This document shows, one piece after another, positions 17,781-26,653 of a DNA stretch of 47,029 nt. The DNA comes from an uncultured Verrucomicrobia subdivision 3 bacterium. GTDB taxonomy: Bacteria > Verrucomicrobiota > Verrucomicrobiia > Limisphaerales > DASXHY01. Under the pieces are notes generated by a model. The model had not been told where the DNA came from. It saw only the letters and a program-made list of their open reading frames with translations, and did no database searches. Positions within the stretch are counted from its first letter, which is position 1. The number at the start of each line of letters is the position of its first letter. The translations under genes and the position numbers were made by a program. The DNA lies in assembly GCA_937890005.1 (NCBI GenBank), contig CALBZA010000062.1, positions 1 to 47,029 of the forward strand, in the 5' to 3' direction.

Positions 17781-19133
17781 TCAGTTGCCCCGCACGGTCA
17801 CTTCCGCAATGGCGCGCAGATAATATCCAGAGCGGTGCGGGATGAGAACCGAGAGCAAAACTTTCGATCCGGAATGCTTGTCCTTGAGCATTTTTGCGAA
17901 GCTCAGGATGTCCGCCGGAGTTTGATCATCCACAGTGAAAACAATCATGTTCGGCTCCAAACCGGCCTTTGCCGCCGGACCGCGCCGGTCAACGTCCGAA
18001 ATGAGGAAGGCCACTTCCTGTCCGCGTGAAATCGGTTGCAACTTCAACCCGAGTTTCTCCCGGATCATCTCGGCATTGAACACTTCCGCTTCGGGAATCA
18101 GCTTCACATTCGCTTCGGTGAGGGAACCGTCGCGCCGGAGGACCAGATTCACGGTGGATCGTGGTTTGGCGGTCAGCAGATCGCCGAATTCGAAGATCGT
18201 TCGCGGGACAATTCCATTCACCTGCATGACCGTGTCGCCGACGCGAATCCCGGCCTTCTCGGCCGGACTGTCCGGTTGAACGGAGGTGAAGACCAGCGGG
18301 TAACTTCCGACACGCACCCGCGCGCCGAACCAGTAGGTTTTCACCACGTCGCTGATCGGAAGAATGTCACCGAGCGCCTCCTGCACGGTTCGAATGGGAA
18401 TGGCAAAACCGATTCCCTGCACCGGCTCGCCGTCGCGAGTCTGATTGAACACCGCCACGTTGAGGCCGATCAGTTCACCGCGAAGATTGACGAGGGGACC
18501 GCCGCTGTTGCCGTGATTGATCGGGGCGTCGGTCTGAATCCAGTTTCCCGGCACCAGCGGCGCGCCTTCCTGTGGAACGGTCCGGCTCTTGGAACTCAGA
18601 ATGCCTCGGGAAACGGAACCGCCGAGGCCGTAGGGATTGCCGAGTGCGAGGACGGTTTCGCCGAGCAGCAAATCATCTTCACGCGCGAGTCGGATCGCCC
18701 GGAATTTCTCTCCCGGCTGTGACTTCAATTTCAACAAGGCGACATCGCGTTTTGGGTCGCTTGCGATGATCTCCGCCTCGTAAAGATTCGTTCCCACGTT
18801 GAGCTGAACGCCCACCTGTTGAGCGCGTCGGACAACGTGATCGTTCGTCAGCAGATAACCGTTTTCATCGATGATAACTCCGGAGCCGAGACTGATCATT
18901 GTGTCCGTCGATTGCCTTCCGAAGAAACGTCGCAAGCCTGCCTCGAAGGGATCCTGCACCGGCACGACCGTTCGGGTGCGGATGTTCACGACGCTCGGCA
19001 TGACCTGTTCGATCACACGCACGGTCGCGTCGCGGCGCGGGTCCTCTTGCGCGAGGGAAGCGGCGGTCGCCGGCAGATTCGATTGAATCAGCCAGCCCGC
19101 AGCGATTGCCGCGATCCACTTTGACCCAGTCAT
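17781..19133 (-). CDS. HtrA/Deg-family periplasmic serine protease with two PDZ domains
   Basis: A protein of 450 residues from the ATG at 19133 (AAAAGG four to five bases upstream; an in-frame GTG at 19151 is the alternative). The signal peptide is WIAAIAAGWLIQSNLPATAA. The trypsin-like domain shows the full triad: H99 in LTNDHVV, D130 in KRDVALLKL and S210 in NHGNSGGPL. A first PDZ domain follows (about 265-355, PDSPAEKAGIRVGDTVMQVNG), then a second, more divergent one (about 365-445, RRGPAAKAGLEPNMIVFTVDD). These proteases degrade or refold damaged envelope proteins. The gene is followed on the same strand by none of its usual regulators. Confidence 0.92.
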   Translation of the reverse strand: MTGSKWIAAIAAGWLIQSNLPATAASLAQEDPRRDATVRVIEQVMPSVVNIRTRTVVPVQDPFEAGLRRFFGRQSTDTMISLGSGVIIDENGYLLTNDHVVRRAQQVGVQLNVGTNLYEAEIIASDPKRDVALLKLKSQPGEKFRAIRLAREDDLLLGETVLALGNPYGLGGSVSRGILSSKSRTVPQEGAPLVPGNWIQTDAPINHGNSGGPLVNLRGELIGLNVAVFNQTRDGEPVQGIGFAIPIRTVQEALGDILPISDVVKTYWFGARVRVGSYPLVFTSVQPDSPAEKAGIRVGDTVMQVNGIVPRTIFEFGDLLTAKPRSTVNLVLRRDGSLTEANVKLIPEAEVFNAEMIREKLGLKLQPISRGQEVAFLISDVDRRGPAAKAGLEPNMIVFTVDDQTPADILSFAKMLKDKHSGSKVLLSVLIPHRSGYYLRAIAEVTVRGN

Positions 19134-19244
19134 AAAACCTTTTGCATTCACCTGTGAACAGTCAGTTGAAACGGCCGGATGTTCAATTTTGCCGGCAACA
19201 CCTTCTCTCCCTTTCTCCCCAACTCCTCTGCTCCCACGGCCTTC

Positions 19245-20531
19245 TCAAACCGTCCCCGGCGGCCACAACGTCTCTCCGACGTCCGTACGGTAATAACTCC
19301 CGACGACCCGCAGCTTCCCAATATTCGAATAAGCTTTGGCAATCGCGCTTTTCAACGTGGGCGCGATGGCGATCACGTCGGCGATGCGCTGTCCGGTTGC
19401 CATCAATTTTCCTTCGCTGCCCCGCGCAACTTCATTCCACCACACGTCACAATCAAGCGGTTCGCTGACTTCCAGCGGCAACTGCGGTCCGCGCACCTGG
19501 GTGAACGGATAACCGTAGCCCGCGAGCGTGAGTGAACAGCCGAACTTCAAATCTTCCTTGAACCGAAGATCGAGTCTCTCGTTTCGCGTCGTTCGCACCA
19601 CGGCTTCGACCGGATTCTTCAGCATGCGCAGAATCATCGGTCCGGACGTGACGCCGATGCGGATGTTGTATTCGATGACATGCCATTTGCCGCCGCGTTT
19701 GATTGCGGTGACCTGCAGCGGGCCGTTGAACTTCACTTCGCGCAGCCAGGGGAGCAGGGGATGAATCAGCTGTTTTGCCAGGCCGTATTTGTCGTCGGGA
19801 TCGCGTTCCACCAATCCGCCCAGCGGCGCACCGGCCACGATGCCCATGTTGCCGTTGAAGGCGTATTTGTATTCCTGATTCGTCACCAGCGAGTAAATCT
19901 CACCGCCGCTCACCAGCACAATGTGCCCCGCTTCGGCGCGCCCGAGATATTCCTGCAGAAACACGCCCTCCGCATAGTTCACATTTCGCAGCCACGCCCG
20001 GGTGTCCTCGACCGTTTCGCAGAGAATCGTGTGAACCGGACTTGTTGGGGAACAAAGCGGGTTTTTGATGACGAACGGCTGGGGATGATCGCGAAGAATT
20101 TTTTCGGCTTCGAGCCGGTTGGACGCCACGTAAGCCTGTGGAAAGCGAATGCCGAAATCCGAACAAAGTTTTCGCGCAAAGTCGCGTTCGCGTTCGATGC
20201 GCATTGCTTCGCCAGTCGGACTGAAAATGCCTGTGCCGGATCGAACGAGGTTTTCCGCCCACGGCGCCTGCGCCCAGTCGATGGACTGTGGAATGACGAC
20301 GTCGATCGAACGATCCGCGAGGATTGCGGTGGGATCGGCGATGGCGTCTTTCGAAAACGCCGGTCCGACGAGCGTCGGCGGGAAATGACCGTAGTTGCGC
20401 GTGAGGTAAGTGGAGACTTTTGCGCCGGCATCTTTGAGGGCCGTGCCGATGCTGTGCGCAAAGGAGCCAACGCCGAGCACGAGCGCGGCGGTCTGCTTGC
20501 GGGTTGTTCTCGATCGAGTTGCTTTTGCCAT
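19245..20531 (-). CDS. ATP-grasp protein resembling phosphoribosylamine-glycine ligase (PurD)
   Basis: A 428-residue cytoplasmic enzyme. The N-terminal domain starts with ALVLGVGSFAHSIGTALKDAG (about 16-36), a PurD-like nucleotide-fold start. The ATP-grasp core includes FVIKNPLCSPTSPVHTI and EGVFLQEYLGRAEAGH, ending in the metal-binding HVIEYNIRIGVTSGPMIL (about 300-317), which replaces the usual EFNxRFGDPE motif. That change and the absence of other purine genes nearby make a true PurD role doubtful. It probably joins an amine to a carboxylate using ATP on a substrate not identifiable here. Confidence 0.75.
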   Translation of the reverse strand: MAKATRSRTTRKQTAALVLGVGSFAHSIGTALKDAGAKVSTYLTRNYGHFPPTLVGPAFSKDAIADPTAILADRSIDVVIPQSIDWAQAPWAENLVRSGTGIFSPTGEAMRIERERDFARKLCSDFGIRFPQAYVASNRLEAEKILRDHPQPFVIKNPLCSPTSPVHTILCETVEDTRAWLRNVNYAEGVFLQEYLGRAEAGHIVLVSGGEIYSLVTNQEYKYAFNGNMGIVAGAPLGGLVERDPDDKYGLAKQLIHPLLPWLREVKFNGPLQVTAIKRGGKWHVIEYNIRIGVTSGPMILRMLKNPVEAVVRTTRNERLDLRFKEDLKFGCSLTLAGYGYPFTQVRGPQLPLEVSEPLDCDVWWNEVARGSEGKLMATGQRIADVIAIAPTLKSAIAKAYSNIGKLRVVGSYYRTDVGETLWPPGTV

Positions 20532-20615
20532 CGCGATCCTTCGATGCGCGCGAGGTTAGAACCGGCGCCGGTTGAATACAAGAGCGGTTAGGAGAACGAG
20601 AAGCTTGGGGTGATA

Positions 20616-20660
20616 GGCAATCGGCAATCGGCTATTGGCTATTGGCTATTGGCTATTGGC
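20616..20660. repeat. Heptamer tandem repeat GGCAATC/GGCTATT
   Basis: Two GGCAATC units are followed by four GGCTATT units and a partial one, in the gap between the TauE-like and ATP-grasp genes. It lies in the 5' region of the ATP-grasp gene. Confidence 0.85.
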
Positions 20661-20742
20661 GAGGCGGACGCACAAGGCGGCTCGCCAATCTGCCCCTTTC
20701 CGATCTGTGAAAATCTGTGTTGATCTGTGGCCAAAACTTCCG

Positions 20743-21483
20743 TCAGAAAAGCAGCCGCACCGCTGCGATAATCGTCAGAATCACCACCACCTGTTCGAAA
20801 CGTTCCTGATTCAGCCGTTTCAGAATGCGCGGTCCCAGAAGCGCGCCCGGAATCATCGCAATCAACAGCATGGCATCCATTCGAAGCGAATCGGCAGTGA
20901 TCAGTCCGAGATGCACGCTGAACGGTACTTTGAACGCATTCACGAGCATGAAGAACCACGCGGCAGTTCCAACGAATGCCAGCTTCGGCAAACCGACCGC
21001 CAGCAGGTAAAGCGTCATGACCGGTCCCGCTGCATTGGCTGTCATGGTTGTGAAACCTGCCAGCACGCCGGTGATGGCAACGAACCAGATTGAATGTGGC
21101 AGATGCGAACTTTCGTTCCCGGAATAACGCTTGCGCCAGAGATGAACGGCCACCATGGCGATCAGGATCGCACCGATGCCACGTGCGACATTTTCGCTGC
21201 TGATTCGGTCCAGCGCGAAGTATCCGGCCACCACACCGGCGACGACCCAGGGAAAGAGTCTCCAGAGATGCGACCAGTCGGCGTGCTTGCGGAAGAATGC
21301 GATGCCGAAGACATCCGCGCACAGCAGCAATGGAAGAAGTGCGCCGGTCGATTCGCGCGCGGGCAGGGCATTGGCGAAGAATGCCACCGACAGCACGCCG
21401 AGTCCGGCGATGCCGGTTTTCGAAAGCCCGGTGCAAAACGCGCCCAGTGCCAGCAACACCCATTGCCAGAAGCTCAAATCCAT
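20743..21483 (-). CDS. TauE/SafE-family permease
   Basis: A protein of 246 residues from the ATG at 21483 (MDLSFWQWVLLALGAFCTGL). The upstream ATG at 21519 adds a charged, non-membrane 12-residue stretch and is unlikely. It has seven to eight hydrophobic helices. The family hallmark, a glycine-rich turn after the first helix, appears as GLSKTGIAGLGVLSV and recurs in the second half as AGFTTMTANAAGPVMTLYLL. The family exports or imports sulfite, sulfoacetate and other small organosulfur or oxyanion compounds; the substrate here is not predictable. No sulfur genes lie beside it. Confidence 0.88.
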   Translation of the reverse strand: MDLSFWQWVLLALGAFCTGLSKTGIAGLGVLSVAFFANALPARESTGALLPLLLCADVFGIAFFRKHADWSHLWRLFPWVVAGVVAGYFALDRISSENVARGIGAILIAMVAVHLWRKRYSGNESSHLPHSIWFVAITGVLAGFTTMTANAAGPVMTLYLLAVGLPKLAFVGTAAWFFMLVNAFKVPFSVHLGLITADSLRMDAMLLIAMIPGALLGPRILKRLNQERFEQVVVILTIIAAVRLLF

Positions 21484-21540
21484 CGCGGCATCATGCCGGA
21501 GACGAATGCGGCAGATCAACCAACGGTTCTGGGGCGGGAG

Positions 21541-21707
21541 TTATCCATGGATGCACACGGATAGACACGGATAACGGTCATACGATCTGAAATTCCGAAT
21601 CGGTTTCCGAGTCCATCATCCGAACATTGTCACAGACTTTCTGCTGTCCGAGGTATGAGAAGATTCCCATCTTTCATCCGTGTTTACCCGTGTGCATCCG
21701 CGGTTAA
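21541..21707. repeat. ~167-bp element with 32-bp inverted ends (ATCCGTGT family, copy 1)
   Basis: The left arm 21541-21572 and right arm 21676-21707 are inverted complements with about five mismatches; both contain GGATGCACACGG and ACACGGAT. It lies between the TauE-like gene and the large secreted protein gene, where it could also fold as a transcript hairpin. A related element lies at 41138-41289. Confidence 0.8.
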
Positions 21708-21726
21708 ACCTGACCCCGGCGTATGG

Positions 21727-24492
21727 CTATTGCTTTGCCGGAATCAATTCGATCGTTGTTGGGCCGGACTGGAGCGGGATTTTGAAAGCTTCGCGTTCGG
21801 TGATGAATGTGCGGGCGAGTCGATAGGAAGCGACATTCATGGGCTTCGCGGGTTGTTCGATTCGCAGCAGTGCTGATGACACTTGCTTCGTCGCCGGTTC
21901 AAGTGTGATTCGAACTGTGTTGTTCTTCAGGTTCAGTTCAGCGGATTCGATGCGTCCTGAATCCAGCGTAATCCAGAGCCCAAGTGGCGCGATGTAGAGT
22001 CGTTGACGCAACGCATCGCGAGGCTGAACCGTCACCGTGTTTCGCTTTTCATTCAGATTTCCACCAAAGGAAAGCCAGCCGAGTTCAGGATGTTTCACCA
22101 CGTAAGTCGCGGCGTTCATTGAGTGGCCGAAGAAATTCGGACCGTAGTCTCCGGCATACGTGTCCCATGCCATGATGTCCGGCCAGGCGTGAAATGCGGT
22201 TCCGGCGAAACCTTCCTCATCGATGTTCGACAGCGCTCCCATCGTGCCGCCGTATCCGACGCGCAACAGATGAAAATCGTCGGGTTGTTCGCGATAGGCG
22301 TGCAGCACGGGAATGGCGTTCAGGCCTGAACCGTAATGATGAATCTGCCGCTCCTGACGTCCTGTTCGTCCGGGTGCTGCGCCGTAATAGAAATCCCAGT
22401 AGCGTCGGGCGTTTCCATTGTAGCCCCAGTGCGGAACGGTGGGCATGTAACCGAGAATGGAGTTCAACGCGACGAGCGCCTTGTCATCGAGACCGAAGTA
22501 TTTCATCCACGCATAAACTTCCTCCTGCCCGGTGGAATCCCACGCCATTTCACTGCCGAACGGATATGCCTTCGCTTTCCAGATGTCGGCGCGCCGCTTC
22601 ATGCCGGCTTCAATTTCCGCAGCCTTGTCATGCCAGCCTTCGCGTTTCAGATCTTCAAGCACCCGGACAAAAATAGTTCCTTCCATCAGGCCAACATCGA
22701 CGTAACCGACGGCATGTCGTCCGTTCGGATTGGTGCGAATCAATGCTCTGGCGGTTTCGTAAGCCTGATTCAAATACCAGTCCCACGAATGTTTCTGAAC
22801 GATGCCATCCGTGTTGCGCGCGATGCGATACATCGACCAGTAAGCCGCCGCCACGTGCGGATAATTGTAGGCGCGACCGATGCTTTCCGCTTCGCGACGA
22901 TTCCAGCTGGTCCAGCCGCCGTAGCGAATATTCGGATCATAGTAATTCGGAAAGCTGTTGGTGTCGTAGTAGAACAGGCTTTTGCGGACACCGAACTTGC
23001 GCGGACCGTCGTTGTATTGAATGCCGCCCCAAAGCACGCCATCGACGAACTGCTCGAATTTCGCGACTTCTTCGGCTTTCGGCTGGATGAAGAGTTTCAT
23101 CGCCCCGGCAACCCATGACCCGGCGCCGCCTTCATCCTGAAGCCCCGCGATCCAGGCGCGCGCGTCCTGGGTCACAATGCGATTTTTCGCGCGATCATAA
23201 TTCATGATCGAAGGACTGCGTTTGAATGGATCGTCGGGATCGACATACCAATGGCGGGTGAATAGGAAGTCGCCGAGATCGGCAACCGCTTCTGCGGCGG
23301 GCTTGATGACGTAATAACTGATCGTCTGGCGTGTGCCGTCGCGATAATCGATGGTCAGCCGTGCGCGGCCCCATTTCTTTCCGCGAAGTTCGTAGCTCTG
23401 CCAGTCTCCGCGCTTTCCGTTGGACTTGATTTCAATCGCGCCTTCGGGAAAGGCGCTGATCGTTTTCACGCGACTCCCGTATTTCAGGAACAGCTGTGCG
23501 TTGAGATCCATCGGAAGGATGTAACCCGGAACGCCGACGGCCACCGGACGTTTGTTTTCTGCGAGCGTTTTTTCAATCGTTCGGATTTCCGGTGACAGGA
23601 GAAACTTGAGCCCGACGGTTCGTGTGGCGCCGGGTTCGAGTGTTTCGGATGTGGGCTCGTTCCATTGAGAAACACCTTTCCATTCCTGAACCGACCATGC
23701 GTGGCTGCGAACGAGCCATTCGTAAAATGCTTCAAACGGCTGGCTTCGCGGAGTGCGATCGGTGAGCAGTGGATTGTAGGCTTCGAGCGGCGATTTTCCG
23801 TCCGGCACAACAACCAGAGCCGGGCCTTCTCCACTCAGTCGTGTCACTTGCACATAGCCAGCATCCAGGGCGATGGCTGGATCCGAGAACGAACAAATTG
23901 CATGCGCCTGATCGAGCGAGCGGCCGGTGATGTAGTTGTTGAAGATCAGGGGAATTCCGAGGCCGCCGATTTCCACCGGAGCACTGGAGCGGTTTTTCAG
24001 TTCGAATCGAAGCGTCAGCTTGCCGTCGTCCAACAGCCAGCTGCGTGTGATTTCAAGCGGGCAATCGTCGGGCAGTGTGGGGGAGATGTCAGCCTTTGCC
24101 AGTGTGCGGCCGGAGGTTGCGAGCACCGTGACCGGACGCCGCGATTCTGCGGTGGAATAGTTTTTCCATTCAGTGGAATTGCCGGTGCGAAGACGAACGC
24201 GGATGTCGCCCAGATGATAGAATCGATTTCCAGATCGTTGCGCGAGCTGATCCGCGGGAGTGAAATCGAAGCCGGATGTTCCTTTCGGTTCGAGCGCAGC
24301 AATTGTTTGCGACGAACGAACGAGCTTCACCTTGAATTCCGGAGTTTCAAATTCCTGCAAACCGTTTGTCAGGCCGAGTGTGTCCTCGACCGGACGTTGT
24401 CCCTCCGGTTGTGCGCTGAGAAATGCGCTTGAAAAGGCAAATGCCAGGCAGCAGGCGAGGACCGTTCGAAGTTTGTGAACACAAGGTTTCAT
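21727..24492 (-). CDS. Large secreted protein, DUF5695-like, probable glycan-active enzyme
   Basis: A protein of 921 residues from the ATG at 24492, chosen because a classical signal peptide follows (LRTVLACCLAFAFSSAFLSA, then QPEGQ). The upstream in-frame ATG at 24579 would add 29 residues before the signal. After a beta-rich N-terminal half the protein has an alpha/alpha-barrel-like half with many aromatic residues (YYVIKPAAEAV, FTRHWYVDPDDPFKRSP, DARAWIAGLQDEGGAGSW, HAWPDIMAWDTYAGDYGP). This matches my recollection of DUF5695 proteins of Verrucomicrobiota and Bacteroidota, thought to be glycosidase-like. It is a candidate polysaccharide-degrading enzyme. I cannot assign a substrate or catalytic residues. 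Confidence 0.72.
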   Translation of the reverse strand: MKPCVHKLRTVLACCLAFAFSSAFLSAQPEGQRPVEDTLGLTNGLQEFETPEFKVKLVRSSQTIAALEPKGTSGFDFTPADQLAQRSGNRFYHLGDIRVRLRTGNSTEWKNYSTAESRRPVTVLATSGRTLAKADISPTLPDDCPLEITRSWLLDDGKLTLRFELKNRSSAPVEIGGLGIPLIFNNYITGRSLDQAHAICSFSDPAIALDAGYVQVTRLSGEGPALVVVPDGKSPLEAYNPLLTDRTPRSQPFEAFYEWLVRSHAWSVQEWKGVSQWNEPTSETLEPGATRTVGLKFLLSPEIRTIEKTLAENKRPVAVGVPGYILPMDLNAQLFLKYGSRVKTISAFPEGAIEIKSNGKRGDWQSYELRGKKWGRARLTIDYRDGTRQTISYYVIKPAAEAVADLGDFLFTRHWYVDPDDPFKRSPSIMNYDRAKNRIVTQDARAWIAGLQDEGGAGSWVAGAMKLFIQPKAEEVAKFEQFVDGVLWGGIQYNDGPRKFGVRKSLFYYDTNSFPNYYDPNIRYGGWTSWNRREAESIGRAYNYPHVAAAYWSMYRIARNTDGIVQKHSWDWYLNQAYETARALIRTNPNGRHAVGYVDVGLMEGTIFVRVLEDLKREGWHDKAAEIEAGMKRRADIWKAKAYPFGSEMAWDSTGQEEVYAWMKYFGLDDKALVALNSILGYMPTVPHWGYNGNARRYWDFYYGAAPGRTGRQERQIHHYGSGLNAIPVLHAYREQPDDFHLLRVGYGGTMGALSNIDEEGFAGTAFHAWPDIMAWDTYAGDYGPNFFGHSMNAATYVVKHPELGWLSFGGNLNEKRNTVTVQPRDALRQRLYIAPLGLWITLDSGRIESAELNLKNNTVRITLEPATKQVSSALLRIEQPAKPMNVASYRLARTFITEREAFKIPLQSGPTTIELIPAKQ

Positions 24493-24617
24493 GACTGAAA
24501 GGTGATTCCGATGTGACTTTGGACGGAGTTGGAATCCGCTGCACATATCCCAAATGCACTGCCAGCTATCCGGAATCATCGTCGCGACGGCCCCCCGCGA
24601 ACATGGAGCGACAACCC

Positions 24618-25559
24618 TCAGCGGCGCGGCGTCTCAATGGAATCAAAAAGGCTCTCCAGGCTGTTGAGTGGAGAATCCTTTTTGGGATTGAGCACCTGAC
24701 GCAGGTAATTGACGCCGTCGGCGACGGAGCGAACCGACTTGGGAAGCGTCGCGCCACTGGCGTTGGCGTGACCGCCGCCCTGGAGTTTTTCGGCGACTTT
24801 GAGTGCTTCACCGTTCCGGCTTCGGAAGCTGGCGATGACAAGATTATTGGCGCGCTTGAACAGTGTCACGAGCACCGGAAACCGCGTGGCTTCACGTTCG
24901 AGGAGCTGGTGGACGATCAGGTTGTTGTTGCCGACCACCGTTTCGACAAATCCGACCGTGGGGCTGATTTCAGTGATGTTGTTCCGGCTCCATTCGAATC
25001 CGAGCGGATTTTCGACGCGACGTTTGACTTCCATCACTTCGAGCAGCGGATGATTGAGCAACCGTTCGATCTGTCCGTGCAACAGCGCGTGAAGATTCCA
25101 GAACTGGTAGATCTTCACCAGGTTCGCGTAGTCGCTCGCGAGCATGAAGTCCGGGTCATCTTCGAGGAAAAGGTCCGAAACGTTGTTCAGGTGAACGAGA
25201 CGATCCAGTTCCGGCGAACCAAGGCCGTGTTCCTTGCAAAGTTCGTAACAGAGCAGACCGGCCGACTTGTTCAGGTCGTGGATCAGATGCGCCGTTTTCG
25301 GCATCGTTTCGGTGGCGTGATGATCGATGACGACCCAGTTCGCGCGGTCCATGCGTTGTTCGAAGCCGAAGTCGGTGACCCATGCGGCGCGTTCCCGCAG
25401 CTCGCGCTGTTTCCAGAAATTGTAGTGATAGGCTTCCAGCCGGACATCTGTCCCGAAGAGATGTTTGGCGAGCCGTTGCAGCAAAACGCCAGCAACAAGT
25501 CCATCGAGATCGCTTTCGTGGGTGATGATCACGTCGGGCCTGGGCAGCGGAATTGTCAT
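24618..25559 (-). CDS. DHH/DHHA1-family phosphoesterase
   Basis: A protein of 313 residues from the ATG at 25559; longer readings run into the tRNA gene. The DHH motifs that bind the metal pair are visible: THESDLDGL (about 14-22), VTDFGFE (about 63-69), the name-giving DHHAT (about 80-84) and a later LNNVSDLF. The C-terminal DHHA1 domain ends in the substrate loop LQGGGHANASGATLP (about 262-276). Relatives hydrolyse nanoRNA (NrnA), pAp, cyclic dinucleotides or pyrophosphate. The gene is just downstream of tRNA-Leu, with about 65 bases between. Confidence 0.88.
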   Translation of the reverse strand: MTIPLPRPDVIITHESDLDGLVAGVLLQRLAKHLFGTDVRLEAYHYNFWKQRELRERAAWVTDFGFEQRMDRANWVVIDHHATETMPKTAHLIHDLNKSAGLLCYELCKEHGLGSPELDRLVHLNNVSDLFLEDDPDFMLASDYANLVKIYQFWNLHALLHGQIERLLNHPLLEVMEVKRRVENPLGFEWSRNNITEISPTVGFVETVVGNNNLIVHQLLEREATRFPVLVTLFKRANNLVIASFRSRNGEALKVAEKLQGGGHANASGATLPKSVRSVADGVNYLRQVLNPKKDSPLNSLESLFDSIETPRR

Positions 25560-25625
25560 GGTCAGCCAACGTAGATGAAACGCGCGGGACTGACTAGCGA
25601 TGTTTTGTGATGCGTGAGTTGAAAG

Positions 25626-25713
25626 TGGTACCGGTGGTGGGACTCGAACCCACACGACTTTTTAAGGTCCCAGGATTTTAAGTCCTGTGCGTCTGCCATT
25701 TCGCCACACCGGC
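25626..25713 (-). tRNA. tRNA-Leu (anticodon UAA)
   Basis: An 88-base class II tRNA with the CCA end encoded. The acceptor stem is GCCGGTG with CACCGGT (the first pair is a G-U wobble). The anticodon arm is CAGGA-CTTAAAA-TCCTG, giving anticodon TAA. A long variable arm follows, and the T-loop GGGTTCGAGTCCC is canonical. Confidence 0.97.
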
Positions 25714-25819
25714 ATGCAGGAGGAACTGAAAAGGCGTGGAGGAAGAAAGCGGATTTTCGCCGAAAAGCAAGGAATGAGTCGGCAAATGAAACGTCGTTGT
25801 ATGGCGGTTTATCACCGGT

Positions 25820-26091
25820 GTCGCTTTCCATTGCAAATGTTGATGGGGAGCGCAGCCGCCCCGGCTGCAGTTCGACGCGCCTCGCGGCGAACATCGAGCG
25901 CGGAAATAAACCGAAGCGGCGATGGAATTTTTTACATCCTCAAATGCAGATCGCGAGGCGCAATCTGCCAGGCCCGGGGCGGGCGTGCTCCTCATCGCCG
26001 AAATTTGAACCGCAAAGATTGCAAAGAACGCAGAGATCATTGAGTGCAATCGTTTGGAATGTTTCAGCTTCCACGGTGTGGGTTTGGCAAC
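25820..26091. repeat. 272-bp tandem unit 1, containing a complete ~151-bp inverted-repeat element
   Basis: Unit 1 begins GTCGCTTTCCATTG and is followed head-to-tail by a second copy. The inner element 25844-25994 has ends TGGGGAGCGCAGCCGCCCCGG and the inverted CCGGGGCGGGCGTGCTCC-type end, matching at 18 of 21 positions in the best copy. No transposase is present, so it looks like a non-autonomous (MITE-like) element. Confidence 0.85.
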
Positions 26092-26341
26092 GTCGCTTTC
26101 CATTGTAAATGCAGATGGGGAGCGCAGCCGCCCCGGCTGCTGTTCGACACGCCTCGCGGCGAACATCGAGCGCAGAAATAAACCGAGGGAAGATGAAATT
26201 TTTTACGTCCTCAAAAGCAGATCGCGAGGCGCAATCTGCTACGCCCGGGGCGGGCGTGCTCCCCACTGCCGAAATTTGAATCGCAAAGATCGCAAAGAAC
26301 GCAGAGATCGTTGAGTGCACCGTACGGAATGCTTCAGCTTT
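26092..26341. repeat. 272-bp tandem unit 2 (slightly shortened), second complete inverted-repeat element
   Basis: Repeats the preceding unit, including the flanking CGAAATTTGAA...CGCAAAGAACGCAGAGAT segment, so a larger block was duplicated rather than only the element. The inner element is 26116-26265. No gene is supported here; leftward frames through it are repeat by-products. Confidence 0.85.
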
Positions 26342-26460
26342 CTTACCTCTCAATGGGATGCGCGTCAGTATCAAAGCCACGTTTGGTTCCAATATCCCGA
26401 CGCGATGATCTTGAGAATGTGGGTGGAATGATCGGCCTCTTGGAACGTGATGAGTCTTCG

Positions 26461-26485
26461 CGCGAAGCGATGCTTCCGCTTCGCG
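26461..26485. repeat. Short perfect hairpin CGCGAAGCG / CGCTTCGCG
   Basis: A 9-bp perfect stem (26461-26469 with 26477-26485) and 7-base loop in non-coding DNA right of the tandem units. It may serve as a second stop structure for leftward transcription. Confidence 0.6.
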
Positions 26486-26518
26486 TGGCGCGGTGAAATT
26501 ATGACATGGACAAAACAA

Positions 26519-26550
26519 AACCGGCGTCGGGCCTGGGCACGACGCCGGTT
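26519..26550 (-). terminator. Rho-independent terminator
   Basis: A 10-bp stem (26519-26528 with 26541-26550). Read on the minus strand it is followed by TTTTGTTTTGTCC. It lies about 100 bases past the small membrane-protein gene, in the right orientation to end that gene or read-through from the kinase gene. Confidence 0.8.
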
Positions 26551-26653
26551 GGCTGTGTAGAAAAATGGAGCAGTGCGTTGTCTCGAAATGTAACGCTGAA
26601 GGAAGTCTGGCGGAAATCCGAAGCGGCTGTTCTATCGCGCTCCGGGAATCAGG

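Noticed and set aside
24618..25655. Longer reading of the DHH phosphoesterase with a start at 25655
   Set aside because: It would read into the 3' end of the tRNA gene (MWVRVPPPVPL is tRNA T-arm translation). The ATG at 25559 is a natural start.
25820..26341. CRISPR array or IS element with transposase
   Set aside because: Only two long units are present, with no spacers, and no transposase or cas gene is encoded.
25562..26518. Leftward open frames of 110-192 codons running through the tandem repeat units
   Set aside because: Their sequences (MFAARRVELQPGRLRSP and repeats of it) are translations of the inverted-repeat element and, in one case, of the tRNA gene.
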